Positions 1-7,679 of a stretch of 64,000 bases of DNA are shown here, in pieces (positions within the stretch are counted from its first letter, which is position 1; every line of letters starts with the position of its first letter). Where the stretch lies: the NCBI GenBank assembly GCA_038329865.1, contig JBBQNK010000021.1, positions 1 to 64,000 on the forward strand, read 5' to 3'. The notes under the pieces were generated by a model. That model was not told the origin of the DNA and did not search any database. It saw only the letters and a list, made by a program, of their open reading frames with translations. A program made the translations under genes and the position numbers. The stretch is from JANMES01 sp038329865. GTDB taxonomy: Bacteria > Planctomycetota > Phycisphaerae > Tepidisphaerales > Tepidisphaeraceae.

Positions 1-236
1 TGGAAAATGTCTGGAAGAACCACGGACACAAGGCCACTATTCCACTGTGCAATGAGACGCACCACTTGCCCGAGTACGTCGACTCGTTCGTTGAAGGTAC
101 ATCGCGGCTCATTCCCTACGAGCGAATCGCCAAGTACAGCAACAACCCAGAGCGGTTCCGCATGAATCGGCCGGTGATTTCGCAAGCGATGGCCAAGGCG
201 ATGACCGCGCCGTTTCCACCAGAAACCGACCTTTAA
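1..236 (+). CDS. Unknown protein, 3' end only
   Basis: An open frame enters at the left edge (frame of base 3) and ends with TAA at 234-236, giving about 77 C-terminal residues. The peptide is mixed polar, contains HHLPEYVDSF and RPVISQAMAKAM, and ends PPETDL. I do not recognise the family. It lies 5 nt upstream of the next gene, which suggests one transcript. Its start, full length and any partner role with the PemK-like gene cannot be judged here. Confidence 0.55.
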   Translation, partial: ENVWKNHGHKATIPLCNETHHLPEYVDSFVEGTSRLIPYERIAKYSNNPERFRMNRPVISQAMAKAMTAPFPPETDL

Positions 237-241
237 TCATC

Positions 242-553
242 ATGGATCTGTTCGACATTTTTATGCTCGAGCAGGCGTGGAATGGTTGCGATGACATGCG
301 CCCTTGGCTGGTCGTGAGTTTTCAGCCAGGCGGGATCATTGGCTGCTTCCCCATCGCGACGCACTGCTACACCGGTGATTGTTTCTACCTTGACCAGAAC
401 CACCCAGACTTTGCGGCAACCGGCTTAAAGCACAGTTGCCACATTCACGATTCACACATTCACGACGTGGATGGAAACCTCGCGACGCGACGCCGTGGTG
501 GGTTGAAAGGTGAATTGCTGGCGGGGTTCATGGATCACGCCGGATTTGCATAG
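242..553 (+). CDS. PemK/MazF-like small protein
   Basis: 103 residues. The pattern RPWLVVS, then a GCFPIATHCYTG strand, then NHPDFAATGLKHSCHIHD, then RRGGLKGELLAGF resembles divergent PemK/MazF-type proteins. In those, a conserved NHPDF-x-ATGL segment precedes the last strands and an arginine/leucine-rich end. Members of that fold are often endoribonuclease toxins of type II toxin-antitoxin modules, but activity is not shown here. It follows the partial gene by 5 nt and runs convergent towards the XRE repressor, ending 2 nt from it. No obvious Shine-Dalgarno precedes the ATG. The functional call is by resemblance only. Confidence 0.6.
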   Translation: MDLFDIFMLEQAWNGCDDMRPWLVVSFQPGGIIGCFPIATHCYTGDCFYLDQNHPDFAATGLKHSCHIHDSHIHDVDGNLATRRRGGLKGELLAGFMDHAGFA

Positions 554-555
554 CC

Positions 556-783
556 CTATTTGAGCAATTCCGCCGCCGTCACGCCGAGGGCTTTGGCAAC
601 CCGTTCAAGCATAGTGACGGTGATAGTCTTGCGATCGCCTCGTTCGATTTCTGACCAATGTTGAGCGGATTTCAGGCCCGCCCGCTTTGCCGCTTGGGTT
701 TGATTAAGCTTCAACGCGATCCGTAATTCTCTAATTTTCTCAGTGTTCACTGGCATCCTCCGCGCATCGGTTGCTTCATCCAT
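556..783 (-). CDS. XRE-family HTH regulator, probable element repressor
   Basis: 75 residues, essentially a single Cro/CI helix-turn-helix: IRELRIALKLNQTQAAKRAG followed by a recognition helix around SAQHWSEIERG and a closing helix ending VTAAELLK. It is transcribed away from the rightward gene array. The perfect palindrome at 806-825 lies between the two and is its likely operator. An internal ATG at 756 (tenth codon) is an alternative start, but the GGAGG there abuts the ATG too closely. The arrangement of divergent repressor and early genes is typical of temperate elements. Its exact targets are inferred. Confidence 0.88.
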   Translation of the reverse strand: MDEATDARRMPVNTEKIRELRIALKLNQTQAAKRAGLKSAQHWSEIERGDRKTITVTMLERVAKALGVTAAELLK

Positions 784-799
784 ACTTCTTTAATCGCTA

Positions 800-828
800 T
801 TGACAATTAAAGCAATTGCTTTAATCAT
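800..828 (+). promoter_or_regulatory. Rightward promoter overlapped by a 20-bp palindromic operator
   Basis: A perfect -35 (TTGACA, 800-805) is followed directly by the palindrome ATTAAAGCAATTGCTTTAAT (806-825), which occupies the spacer. AT-rich candidates for the -10 lie at 822-828. A protein bound to the palindrome would block polymerase. The site sits between the leftward XRE gene (start 783) and the first rightward ORF (898). Binding by that regulator is inference. Confidence 0.8.
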
Positions 829-897
829 ACTCCCAAAGTCATGCCCCGACCGGGTTTTTCTTGGCAGATCACCGACCGGGGCACAACAGGAGAAGTC

Positions 898-1008
898 ATG
901 TTACACGCCTCGCACGAGGGCGCAAAGCCCCAGCGTCATTCATGTTCTACGCCTCACACTTCACGCTCGGATCAGGCGGCCTTTGGCGGTGAAAGGGGTG
1001 CAGCGTGA
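898..1008 (+). CDS. Small leader-type protein, 36 residues
   Basis: ATG at 898 is preceded by a strong Shine-Dalgarno (AGGAGAAG, 888-895) with good spacing. The frame runs 36 codons and stops with TGA at 1006-1008, overlapping the GTG start of the next gene by 4 nt (GTGA). The same overlap links several later genes. The peptide begins MLHASHEGAKPQRH, is basic and serine-rich, and matches no family I know. It could be a genuine small protein or a translated leader that drives coupling to the gene at 1005. Confidence 0.55.
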   Translation: MLHASHEGAKPQRHSCSTPHTSRSDQAAFGGERGAA

Positions 1009-1382
1009 ATACCATCGTCAAAGACCGATACTTCGTGGTCGCACTCGAAATGGCGGTCGGTGCCTGTGCGATCTGCGGAATGACTTTCGCCTATCCAGTT
1101 GCTTGGTTTGATGCGACCCGTAAAAACGGCTTTTCATCGCTTCCGAAGAATGAAACTGGCCGTTCGATTGGAAGCAAAAACGGCGTCCGCATCTATTGCC
1201 CCCGTGGACATTGCGGCATCCTTTCTTGGCTGGATGAACCCGATCCCAAAGCGATCAAGCTGAAGGCTAAGCAGGTGCGCGAGTCGAATAAGTTGAAGCG
1301 CGCCCAACTGCTGGCCGTTCACGAGCGCGAGCAGCACGAGGCCCGCGTTCAATCCGCCGCCGAGAAGGGCGGTGTAGCGTGA
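1005..1382 (+). CDS. Putative zinc-binding protein of unknown function
   Basis: 125 residues from a GTG start. The N-terminal part has CAIC at about residue 24, and the middle has the pair in YCPRGHCG, giving four cysteines plus a histidine that could hold a zinc ion. The C-terminal third is a charged helix rich in Lys, Glu and Arg. It overlaps both neighbours by 4 nt (GTGA), so it belongs to a coupled early operon. Metal binding is inferred from the cysteines and no family assignment is possible. Confidence 0.7.
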   Translation: MNTIVKDRYFVVALEMAVGACAICGMTFAYPVAWFDATRKNGFSSLPKNETGRSIGSKNGVRIYCPRGHCGILSWLDEPDPKAIKLKAKQVRESNKLKRAQLLAVHEREQHEARVQSAAEKGGVA

Positions 1383-1726
1383 AAAACACTCACCAAGTTT
1401 TGAGCGGCCTTCGTTGCGAATGGCGACGGCTCGCAAAGGCACTCGCCGACCCCGCGGTGGAGCTGGACGCCGACGAATTCGCGGCGATCTACAGCGTCTA
1501 CGCCAAGCTAAAAGCCGCCGGCGGCAAGATCGACCCGATGGCCGAGGCGATGATTTTGCAGGGCGCTTACTCGCTCATTCTCGCGTTGTCATCGACGCCA
1601 GCGATCGACGCGGGATCAATGTCCGTCGCGATGGCGGCGCAGATTCGCGGGCTGCTCATCGACGACCCGGATACCAGCGGCGGCGACACCTACTTGGAAT
1701 GCGGACGAGAAGTGGGGGTGATGTAA
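1379..1726 (+). CDS. Unknown protein of the mobile element
   Basis: 115 residues, GTG start overlapping the previous stop by 4 nt. Its TAA overlaps the next ATG (TAATG at 1724-1728). The sequence is mostly helical and alanine-rich (LAKALADPAVELDADEF, YAKLKAAGGKIDPMAEAM) with no transmembrane segment or recognisable motif. The operon position places it with early or accessory functions. Confidence 0.65.
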   Translation: MKNTHQVLSGLRCEWRRLAKALADPAVELDADEFAAIYSVYAKLKAAGGKIDPMAEAMILQGAYSLILALSSTPAIDAGSMSVAMAAQIRGLLIDDPDTSGGDTYLECGREVGVM

Positions 1727-2103
1727 TGCAGCACGAACACGATGAGTGCGAACGGGCCGCGATGCAGGCCCGCGAAGATTACCAGCGGCACGTTAAGGAA
1801 ATGAAATCCTTCACGTTGGAAGCGATCGGCTACCCCGACAAACGGCCCGTGTGGCAGTGGGACGGCGAGACGTTCACCATGCGCCGACCGGACGAGTGCC
1901 AACCGAACGGGATCCACCTACTCGACATCGCCGAAGTTGCGACCCACCTGCAGCGATCCGTCGACGCCTTACTCGCCGAGTACGGATTGTGGCTCAGTGG
2001 AAACCATGGTTTCCAAACCGCCGGCGATGAAGTCGCAAACGCCAAACGCATTGTGCCCGATCTTTACGACATTCACGGCCGATTCGTTCAGAAACTTTCG
2101 TGA
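1726..2103 (+). CDS. Unknown protein of the mobile element
   Basis: 125 residues. The ATG at 1726 overlaps the preceding TAA, so this start is preferred over a longer in-frame extension that would run back through the gene at 1379. The N-terminus is charged (MQHEHDECERAAMQAREDYQ). A central segment contains RPVWQWDGETFTMRRPDECQ, and the C-terminal half is helical. It is soluble and of unknown family, the last gene of the first coupled block, and is followed by 138 nt without a gene. Confidence 0.65.
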   Translation: MQHEHDECERAAMQAREDYQRHVKEMKSFTLEAIGYPDKRPVWQWDGETFTMRRPDECQPNGIHLLDIAEVATHLQRSVDALLAEYGLWLSGNHGFQTAGDEVANAKRIVPDLYDIHGRFVQKLS

Positions 2104-2241
2104 TGAGACGCGCAGCGGGTAAAATCTGATCTTCGGGCCGGCGACTTGATCATCGCCGATAAAGCTCGATCGCGTTCGCCAGCGACTTCACCCGCGGGCG
2201 GCGCGATCGGGCCCGCCTGATTCTCTGAAAGGTGAAGAACA

Positions 2242-3183
2242 ATGAATCAATCCGACCCGATAGACGTTGCAATTCTTAAAATGCTCAGGCTATACCCAGA
2301 GAAGTGGGAGCCGTATTCCGCAGACGATTACAGCGCCAGCGACGGAAAAGCGGTTTTTCTTTTGACCGCAAGCGGCTACGTTGAGCAGCGCGCCAAGATC
2401 CATATTTCAATTAGGAACGGCGAAACGATCGCCATTTCTTTTGTGGCAACCGGCGAGGAAGGAATGAAAGACGCATTCGAAGCAGCAATCGCAGAGATGT
2501 TTCGGCTTGAATGGCGGAAAAAATGGATGGATGAACCTATTGAGCAGCGAGCGTCGTTAATCTCGAAGGAACTGATCGGAAAAGACTGGCGAATCACCAG
2601 CGACGGCATGGTTGCTCGGCAACAGACTATGACAGGAAAAGCTGAGAGGGTTCGGGACTTCGTTCGAAAGCTCGGGCCATTCTTGAATCGACGCCGCGTT
2701 TACGGAAGGGGCCGCGCCCTCTCAACCAAAACCGGCAGCACCCTAAAACCAGACAATTTAACTTTGGTAAACGTGAACAATTCACCTGAGATTGCGATGG
2801 AATTCGCAAAGGCCCTCGCGCCACTGATCCTGAAAGAAGTCGCAGCGGCCCCGCCGCCCGATCTCCAATCACTTGACGCCGCAGCGAAAATGAAGGGCTG
2901 TGGCCGAAACGCTATCACTCGCGCACTACATCGCGGAGCAATCGAAGGCGATCGCGAAAGTCGGCGCGTCGACACAAACGGCCCGAAGTTCATCGCGTGG
3001 AAGCCGGACGCAAGCAAGCGCCGCGAACGGGCTGAGACCGACAAAACAGTGGAAGCAAAGCTAGGCAAAGTCGCCGTGAACAGGGCGGCCGTATGGTCGT
3101 GCAGCGGTTGCGGCGACAATCACGCCGGCATTTCGCCACCCGCCAGGTGCACGAAATGCGGCGGGAGCCAATTTATCCGCTGA
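2242..3183 (+). CDS. Protein with C-terminal zinc ribbon, unknown function
   Basis: 313 residues with a GGTGAAGA ribosome-binding site. Residues 1-100 form a compact alpha/beta region. Near residue 210 there is a segment like a helix-turn-helix (MKGCGRNAITRALHRGAIEG) with a following basic patch. The last 30 residues form a zinc ribbon with cysteine pairs in CSGCGDN and CTKCGG. HTH plus zinc ribbon suggests nucleic-acid binding, which is inference. A strong terminator follows at 3241, so this gene closes a transcription unit. Confidence 0.7.
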   Translation: MNQSDPIDVAILKMLRLYPEKWEPYSADDYSASDGKAVFLLTASGYVEQRAKIHISIRNGETIAISFVATGEEGMKDAFEAAIAEMFRLEWRKKWMDEPIEQRASLISKELIGKDWRITSDGMVARQQTMTGKAERVRDFVRKLGPFLNRRRVYGRGRALSTKTGSTLKPDNLTLVNVNNSPEIAMEFAKALAPLILKEVAAAPPPDLQSLDAAAKMKGCGRNAITRALHRGAIEGDRESRRVDTNGPKFIAWKPDASKRRERAETDKTVEAKLGKVAVNRAAVWSCSGCGDNHAGISPPARCTKCGGSQFIR

Positions 3184-3240
3184 TCGTTCTGCGAACATCT
3201 TGCGGACATTTGCGAACATCAAAGTATATTTGCAACGTAT

Positions 3241-3266
3241 AACCCCGGAATTCCCGGGGTTTTTTG
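3241..3266 (+). terminator. Rho-independent terminator
   Basis: Stem CCCCGG pairs with CCGGGG around a short AATTC loop and is followed by a run of six T. It lies 57 nt after the zinc-ribbon gene and about 100 nt before the next start. Confidence 0.85.
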
Positions 3267-3362
3267 TTGGGCAGTTTGCGCACGGGGCGTGCGCACCACT
3301 TCTACCCGACTCATTTTGTTTAAATCCACCCGTGTTGATTAGCTTTTAACGGGAGATGGCAA

Positions 3363-3578
3363 ATGAGCGTGGCAATTGCGACCGAGCGAAAATTCTTGAC
3401 CCCGAAAGACCTGGCCGAGCGGTGGAATATCCGCCCGCAGACCCTCGCGCTTTGGAGATGCGCCCGCACCGTCGATTTGCCCTACACGCGGATCGGGACG
3501 CGGATCAATTACCGGATTGACGATGTGGAGCGGTTTGAGAGTGAGAACCGGGTCGGGGGCGACCCCGCCAACGACTAA
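3363..3578 (+). CDS. Excisionase-like HTH protein (HTH_17 type)
   Basis: 71 residues. FLTPKDLAERWNIRPQTLAL, then a W-R segment, then RIGTRINYRIDDVERFESEN, is the winged MerR/excisionase-like fold. In it a first helix-turn-helix is followed by a beta wing and 'Y-x-x-x-D-V-x-x-F'. Such proteins act as directionality factors for integrases or as plasmid/phage regulators. A second, related HTH gene follows at 3639. The start has an upstream GGGAGATGG. Which of the two is the excisionase is unknown. Confidence 0.82.
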   Translation: MSVAIATERKFLTPKDLAERWNIRPQTLALWRCARTVDLPYTRIGTRINYRIDDVERFESENRVGGDPAND

Positions 3579-3638
3579 TCAAATAGGAACGCCCCGGCCC
3601 GTTTGACGCGGGAAGCCGAGGCGTTTGAGGATCGAACA

Positions 3639-3875
3639 ATGTCAAAAGTATCAAATTTTCCGAAATCATCAAGACAAATCGAAACGAGCGAGGCGTGGCC
3701 GGCGATGATGAAAGACCGCCGCGCAGCCGCGTATCTCGATCTAAGCCGTGCAAAACTATGGCAGCTCAGCGCCATCGGTGAACTGACCCCGATCAAATTG
3801 CCTGGCCGCGTCACGCGATTTACCCGGGACGACCTTGATAACTTCATCGAGCGGCAGATCAAGGGGGCGAAATGA
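3639..3875 (+). CDS. Excisionase-like HTH protein, second copy
   Basis: 78 residues from ATG 3639, which has GAGG eight nt upstream. An in-frame TTG at 3603 would add 12 poorly conserved-looking residues and is less likely. The core MKDRRAAAYLDLSRAKLWQL, then LTPIKLPGRVTRFTRDDLDNFI, is the DNA-binding excisionase fold. The last codons overlap the next gene by 4 nt (ATGA). It probably binds DNA near the replication or attachment region of the element, which is inferred from family habits. Confidence 0.82.
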   Translation: MSKVSNFPKSSRQIETSEAWPAMMKDRRAAAYLDLSRAKLWQLSAIGELTPIKLPGRVTRFTRDDLDNFIERQIKGAK

Positions 3876-4123
3876 ACGCTTCGCTTGAACTTTCCCGCAC
3901 GCCGATGGATTGCTGGCCCGCGTTTGCAATCGAGCTCGCCATGATCGCGATGCGCATCGCCCGCGACTTTTCGAACTACCAGCTCCACGACCTGCCGGAG
4001 CCGTTGATCGAAGTCGTTAATGCCCTGCAGCTGCGCGGTGCGATTGAGGTGGAAAACAGAGAAACCGACACGCCCGGCGAGTTCGCACTCTTTATCACGC
4101 TGGCAACGCGGAGGGCACAATGA
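3872..4123 (+). CDS. Unknown small protein
   Basis: 83 residues, joined by 4-nt overlaps to the HTH gene before it and the replication gene after it. The sequence is acidic, with a helical middle (CWPAFAIELAMIAMRIARDF) that is amphipathic rather than clearly transmembrane. No family is recognised. Its fixed place between an excisionase-like protein and the primase suggests a role in replication or its control, as inference only. Confidence 0.65.
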   Translation: MNASLELSRTPMDCWPAFAIELAMIAMRIARDFSNYQLHDLPEPLIEVVNALQLRGAIEVENRETDTPGEFALFITLATRRAQ

Positions 4124-6213
4124 ACGCCACCGCCGAGCAGATCACAGAATTTCTCGCCGCGCTATTTCTTCCCGAAGATATTGCGGAATTTCGCATCATT
4201 CAGGACGACCGACTGGCGGTTACACGCCACTGGCCGGCGGGAGAAGTAGACGCCGCCAAGATCGCCACGCTCAAACGATACAACGCAGAGGGTGCGAACA
4301 TTTATGTCGGCGCGAACCCGAGGCCCGCGGCAGGCATGCGCGGCGACGAGTGCATTCAGATCGCCCGCTCAGTATTCGTCGACTTCGACAACGGCGCCAC
4401 CGTCGAGGCGGCACTTGCGAAGATCGCGGAATACAACTTCCCGTCGCCATCGATCATCATCGGTAGCGGCCACGGCGTTCACCTTTACTGGCTGCTGGCT
4501 GATCCGCTCACCGATCTTTCAATTTGGGCCGGGATTCAATGCGACATGATCGCGGCCTTCGGGAGCGACCCCGTAATCAAAAACCGCGAGCGCATCATGC
4601 GCGTGCCCGGTTTTATCAATCAAAAGCCGCCCGTTGCCGACGCGGTGCTGCTCGAGTGCCACGCCGACCGCCGGTACGAACTCGCCGACCTGATTGACCG
4701 CCTTCCGATTCGTGAAGACGATCCCACACCCGAGCAGATCGACACCCTCACGAATCAATACGACACGAAATCGAAGGCATCACGCAACGGCTCGGGATCG
4801 GTTATCGATCAATTCAATGACAAAAACGACATCAAGACCATGCACCTGCAGCGGGGATGCACTCCCGTTCCAAACCGGCCGGGCCATCTTTACCGGCCGG
4901 GCAAATCCAGCGGCGCGACTTCAATCATCATCCGCAACAATCGATCGTTTCATTTCTCGAGCAATGACTCGCTGAATAAGGGAAATTTCGGCGGCGGAAC
5001 CGTCGATGTACTCGACCCATTCGACGTATTTTGCATGACCGAACACGGCGGCGACAAGAAAGCCGCGGTGCGAGCGGCGGCAGAGAAGCTCGGGATCGCA
5101 CACACCAAGGGCAAGGCGGCAGGCAACGAACCGCACGCCGCGCAGCAAGACCCGCTCGCCATTGTCAAAGCCGGCGATCTTGTCGCACGGTTCCCCAAGC
5201 TACGGGAGGCCATCATCGACGGACTACTCCGGGCCACCGAAACAATGGGACTGATCGCGGCGGCGAAGGCCGGCAAGACCTACCTTGCCTTTTCGCTCGC
5301 GCTGTCGATCGCCAGCGGCCGGGCTTGGCTTGGCCGCTATCCCGTCAAACGTGGGAAGATTTTGTACGTCGACCTGGAGTTGCACCCGGAAACGTTCGCC
5401 CGTCGCCTGGCGGCCGTGGCGTCGGCCATGGGGCTGCTATCGACCGACTACGCGGACACGTTCGAGGTTGTGCACCTGCGCGGCCGCCTGCAGGACATTT
5501 TCACGCTCGGCCCGACATTGTTCAGCAAACTCGCCAAGGGGGAGTACACCGCGATCTTTCTCGACGCCATGTACCGGCTCTATCCCGAAAAGTTTGACGA
5601 AAACAGCAACGCCGACATGACCCGGCTTTTCAACGCCATCGACGGGTACGCCGAAATGACCGGCTCGGCGTTCATCGTGGTTCACCATGCCAGCAAGGGG
5701 AATCAATCCGGCAAATCGAAAGTCGACGTCGGCAGCGGTGCCTCGGCACAGGCCCGTGCCGTCGACTCGCACGCGATCCTGCGCCCGCATGACGTCGACG
5801 GCGTTGCGGTACTGGACGCCGCGACCCGCTCTTTCCCGTCGCCGACCGCGTGCTGCATCGAGTGGAAATATCCGCTCTGGACGGTGCGCGAGGATCTGAA
5901 CCCCGAAGACCTGAAACAGCCGGGCCCGACCCGCCGGCGACTTGTCGACAACGACGCACCACCGGCGGAGAAGCCAGAGCCGTGGACGGCCGAGCGGTAC
6001 GTCGCGGCATTCGTCACGCAAGAGCCACAGGCCAAGGCCTTGATCGTTGCACGAGCTTCCGTTGCCGGCATTTCCAATCGTCAATCCGATCAGTTTTTGG
6101 TGCTCGCTGAGGCTCAAAAATTAGCCTTCCGATGGCCGAAAGCGAAGTCAACAGCAGTTTTGATCGCAACTATCGAAATGCCGGTCACTTACAACGAATC
6201 GGGGGACAAATGA
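4120..6213 (+). CDS. Replication protein: primase-like domain plus RepA/RecA-type AAA ATPase
   Basis: 697 residues. The N-terminal 200 residues resemble RepB/primase-polymerase-like domains, with VFVDFDNG, SGHGVHLYWLL and NRERIMRVPGFINQK in the expected order. From about residue 360 follows a RepA/AAA_25-type ATPase. A Walker A variant lies at about residues 381-388 (AAAKAGKT), a hydrophobic Walker B at AIFLDAMYRL and a sensor strand at FIVVHHASKG. Such two-domain proteins start or drive replication of plasmids, satellites and integrative elements. It ends with a 4-nt overlap into the next gene. The substrate (origin) is not identified. Confidence 0.85.
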   Translation: MNATAEQITEFLAALFLPEDIAEFRIIQDDRLAVTRHWPAGEVDAAKIATLKRYNAEGANIYVGANPRPAAGMRGDECIQIARSVFVDFDNGATVEAALAKIAEYNFPSPSIIIGSGHGVHLYWLLADPLTDLSIWAGIQCDMIAAFGSDPVIKNRERIMRVPGFINQKPPVADAVLLECHADRRYELADLIDRLPIREDDPTPEQIDTLTNQYDTKSKASRNGSGSVIDQFNDKNDIKTMHLQRGCTPVPNRPGHLYRPGKSSGATSIIIRNNRSFHFSSNDSLNKGNFGGGTVDVLDPFDVFCMTEHGGDKKAAVRAAAEKLGIAHTKGKAAGNEPHAAQQDPLAIVKAGDLVARFPKLREAIIDGLLRATETMGLIAAAKAGKTYLAFSLALSIASGRAWLGRYPVKRGKILYVDLELHPETFARRLAAVASAMGLLSTDYADTFEVVHLRGRLQDIFTLGPTLFSKLAKGEYTAIFLDAMYRLYPEKFDENSNADMTRLFNAIDGYAEMTGSAFIVVHHASKGNQSGKSKVDVGSGASAQARAVDSHAILRPHDVDGVAVLDAATRSFPSPTACCIEWKYPLWTVREDLNPEDLKQPGPTRRRLVDNDAPPAEKPEPWTAERYVAAFVTQEPQAKALIVARASVAGISNRQSDQFLVLAEAQKLAFRWPKAKSTAVLIATIEMPVTYNESGDK

Positions 6214-6512
6214 TAGACACCCCCCGCACGCGCGCACATACCCCCACACCCCCTATGGGACGCGAAACGTCCCTAGGGGCGGGTGATGCGCGAGGGAATG
6301 AAACCACCCCCACAAAGTCAATCCCGGCCCATCCGGAATACGTCGTCACCCTGCGCGCCTTGCCGTCGAGCATTCCCGCCGCGGTTCGCCTGCGCCACGT
6401 CCTGAAGCGACTCCTCCGCACCTACTCGATGCGATGCACGTCGATCGTGCCGGCCAGCATGATCATCGTGGTCGACGACGACACCACCACGGAGAAGGGC
6501 GGGCCGCACTGA
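6210..6512 (+). CDS. Unknown small protein after the replication gene
   Basis: 100 residues. ATG 6210 overlaps the TGA of the replication gene and its own TGA overlaps the next ATG. The N-terminal third is proline/threonine-rich and probably disordered (RTRAHTPTPPMGRETS). The rest has one helix (AAVRLRHVLKRLLRTY) and a strand ending MIIVVDDD. No family is recognised. Coupling at both ends supports translation. Confidence 0.55.
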   Translation: MIDTPRTRAHTPTPPMGRETSLGAGDARGNETTPTKSIPAHPEYVVTLRALPSSIPAAVRLRHVLKRLLRTYSMRCTSIVPASMIIVVDDDTTTEKGGPH

Positions 6513-6877
6513 TGAAGCATCCTCTATCCAACCCGAGACGTCTCGCCAAGCCACGCCGGCTAGCCTATCCACCCGCCATCGCGGCGTGGTTCGTGCGGCT
6601 GTCCCCGGCTCCATACTGGCGGCCGGGAACGAAGTTGGAACGCTATCGGCCAGCATCGCCTACCGCACCAGCATCGCCCGCAATCGACACGTGCGCCAAT
6701 AGGACGCACGGAGTGACGCCACGCCCGGCAACGTCCGCAATTACGCACAGCGCCGCAGCGACGCGGGCAGGAGCGGCCTACGGCGGCAGCGTTGAGGAGC
6801 TGGGTATTTTCTCAGGGTCCTTCCGGCGGGTTAAAATACTCCTGACTCACATGGGAACAGACAATAGGTGTGTCTGA
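6512..6877 (+). CDS. Doubtful basic, low-complexity protein
   Basis: 121 residues starting at an ATG that overlaps the preceding TGA (TGATG). The composition is rich in Pro, Arg, Ala and Ser with no clear fold. It may be a coupled but poorly constrained gene, or non-coding sequence that happens to stay open. A clear ribosome-binding site (GAGGTGA) for the next gene follows, so little else occupies this stretch. Confidence 0.35.
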   Translation: MKHPLSNPRRLAKPRRLAYPPAIAAWFVRLSPAPYWRPGTKLERYRPASPTAPASPAIDTCANRTHGVTPRPATSAITHSAAATRAGAAYGGSVEELGIFSGSFRRVKILLTHMGTDNRCV

Positions 6878-6900
6878 TTCTACTGAGGTGACAAAAACCA

Positions 6901-7215
6901 ATGAGCGTTGAGCAAAAAACCATACTGATCGAGGCTATTGAGACTTGCGACAGCGAAAATCGCTGGCGAGCTTCCCGAAAATTACCCCTTCAACGCATCG
7001 ACGCGATCGAGGTGCCGTACGCGCCGACGGCATGGCTGAAGCGGCCGCTATCGTCGGCGGAACGGAAGCGATTTTGCCGTGCCGCGGCACGACTGCACGA
7101 CGCGGGCTTGGTCCGTGGATACGCAGGCGACAAGGCGTCGCGGCTGATCGTCATCATGCTGACGCCCGCCGGCGAAGTCGAGGCCCGAAAACTATCGCGG
7201 GGGGTATCGACGTGA
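6901..7215 (+). CDS. Winged-helix-like protein of the element
   Basis: 104 residues behind a good ribosome-binding site (GAGGTGA, ending about 9 nt before the ATG). The middle contains RPLSSAERKRFCRAAARLHD, followed by a Gly-Tyr turn and LIVIMLTPAGEVEARKL. This resembles the last helix and wing of winged-helix proteins, in which an 'L-T-x-A-G' motif is common. The function is unknown and a regulatory role is inference. It overlaps the following gene by GTGA. Confidence 0.65.
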   Translation: MSVEQKTILIEAIETCDSENRWRASRKLPLQRIDAIEVPYAPTAWLKRPLSSAERKRFCRAAARLHDAGLVRGYAGDKASRLIVIMLTPAGEVEARKLSRGVST

Positions 7216-7670
7216 CCCCTATATTCTGCTCATCAACGTGGCAAACCGACGTGGCCGGCGGGGTTGACTATCCGACTATGAAGGCGTGCCCGACGTGCGG
7301 AACGTTAACGCCGCCGATCTACTTCGCCGGCGGCCAATGTTTCGATTGTTGCTGCGGTGGTCCTGAGGGCGAAAAGGGCGCGACACCGCCCGCCATGACA
7401 CCGGCCAAGCCGTCGCCCGCGTGGACGACGTTCTCGACGATCGCCAGCGACGCACCGGCCTCATTCGCGCGAGCGATGGCGATGCTCACACCGGCGGAAG
7501 GCCGGGCAGTGTTCGGCGTAATTTGCGGGCAAGGCGTGCGGGCGATCGCCCGGGATATTGGTAAATCAGCGCCGACGGTATGCCTGGCACTCGGCCGTGC
7601 GGTGGAACATTTCCGCCGGCTCGGACTGATCGGCGCTAACACCTTGAAACCCGCCGGCGAAAATTTGTAG
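7212..7670 (+). CDS. Zinc-ribbon protein with sigma-70 region 4-like HTH
   Basis: 152 residues from a GTG that overlaps the preceding TGA by 4 nt. A cysteine cluster (CPTCG at about residue 25, then CFDCCCGG) forms a likely zinc ribbon. Near the C-terminus, GQGVRAIARDIGKSAPTVCL has the spacing of a sigma-70 region 4 or homeodomain-like helix-turn-helix. This suggests a DNA-binding regulator, perhaps of late genes downstream. That role is inferred from architecture and order, not from a recognised family. Confidence 0.7.
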   Translation: MTPIFCSSTWQTDVAGGVDYPTMKACPTCGTLTPPIYFAGGQCFDCCCGGPEGEKGATPPAMTPAKPSPAWTTFSTIASDAPASFARAMAMLTPAEGRAVFGVICGQGVRAIARDIGKSAPTVCLALGRAVEHFRRLGLIGANTLKPAGENL

Positions 7671-7679
7671 AGTGAAATT

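Noticed and set aside
800..1111. 103-codon plus-strand frame at the head of the element operon
   Set aside because: It starts inside the promoter/operator, overlaps two better-supported coupled frames and lacks a ribosome-binding site.
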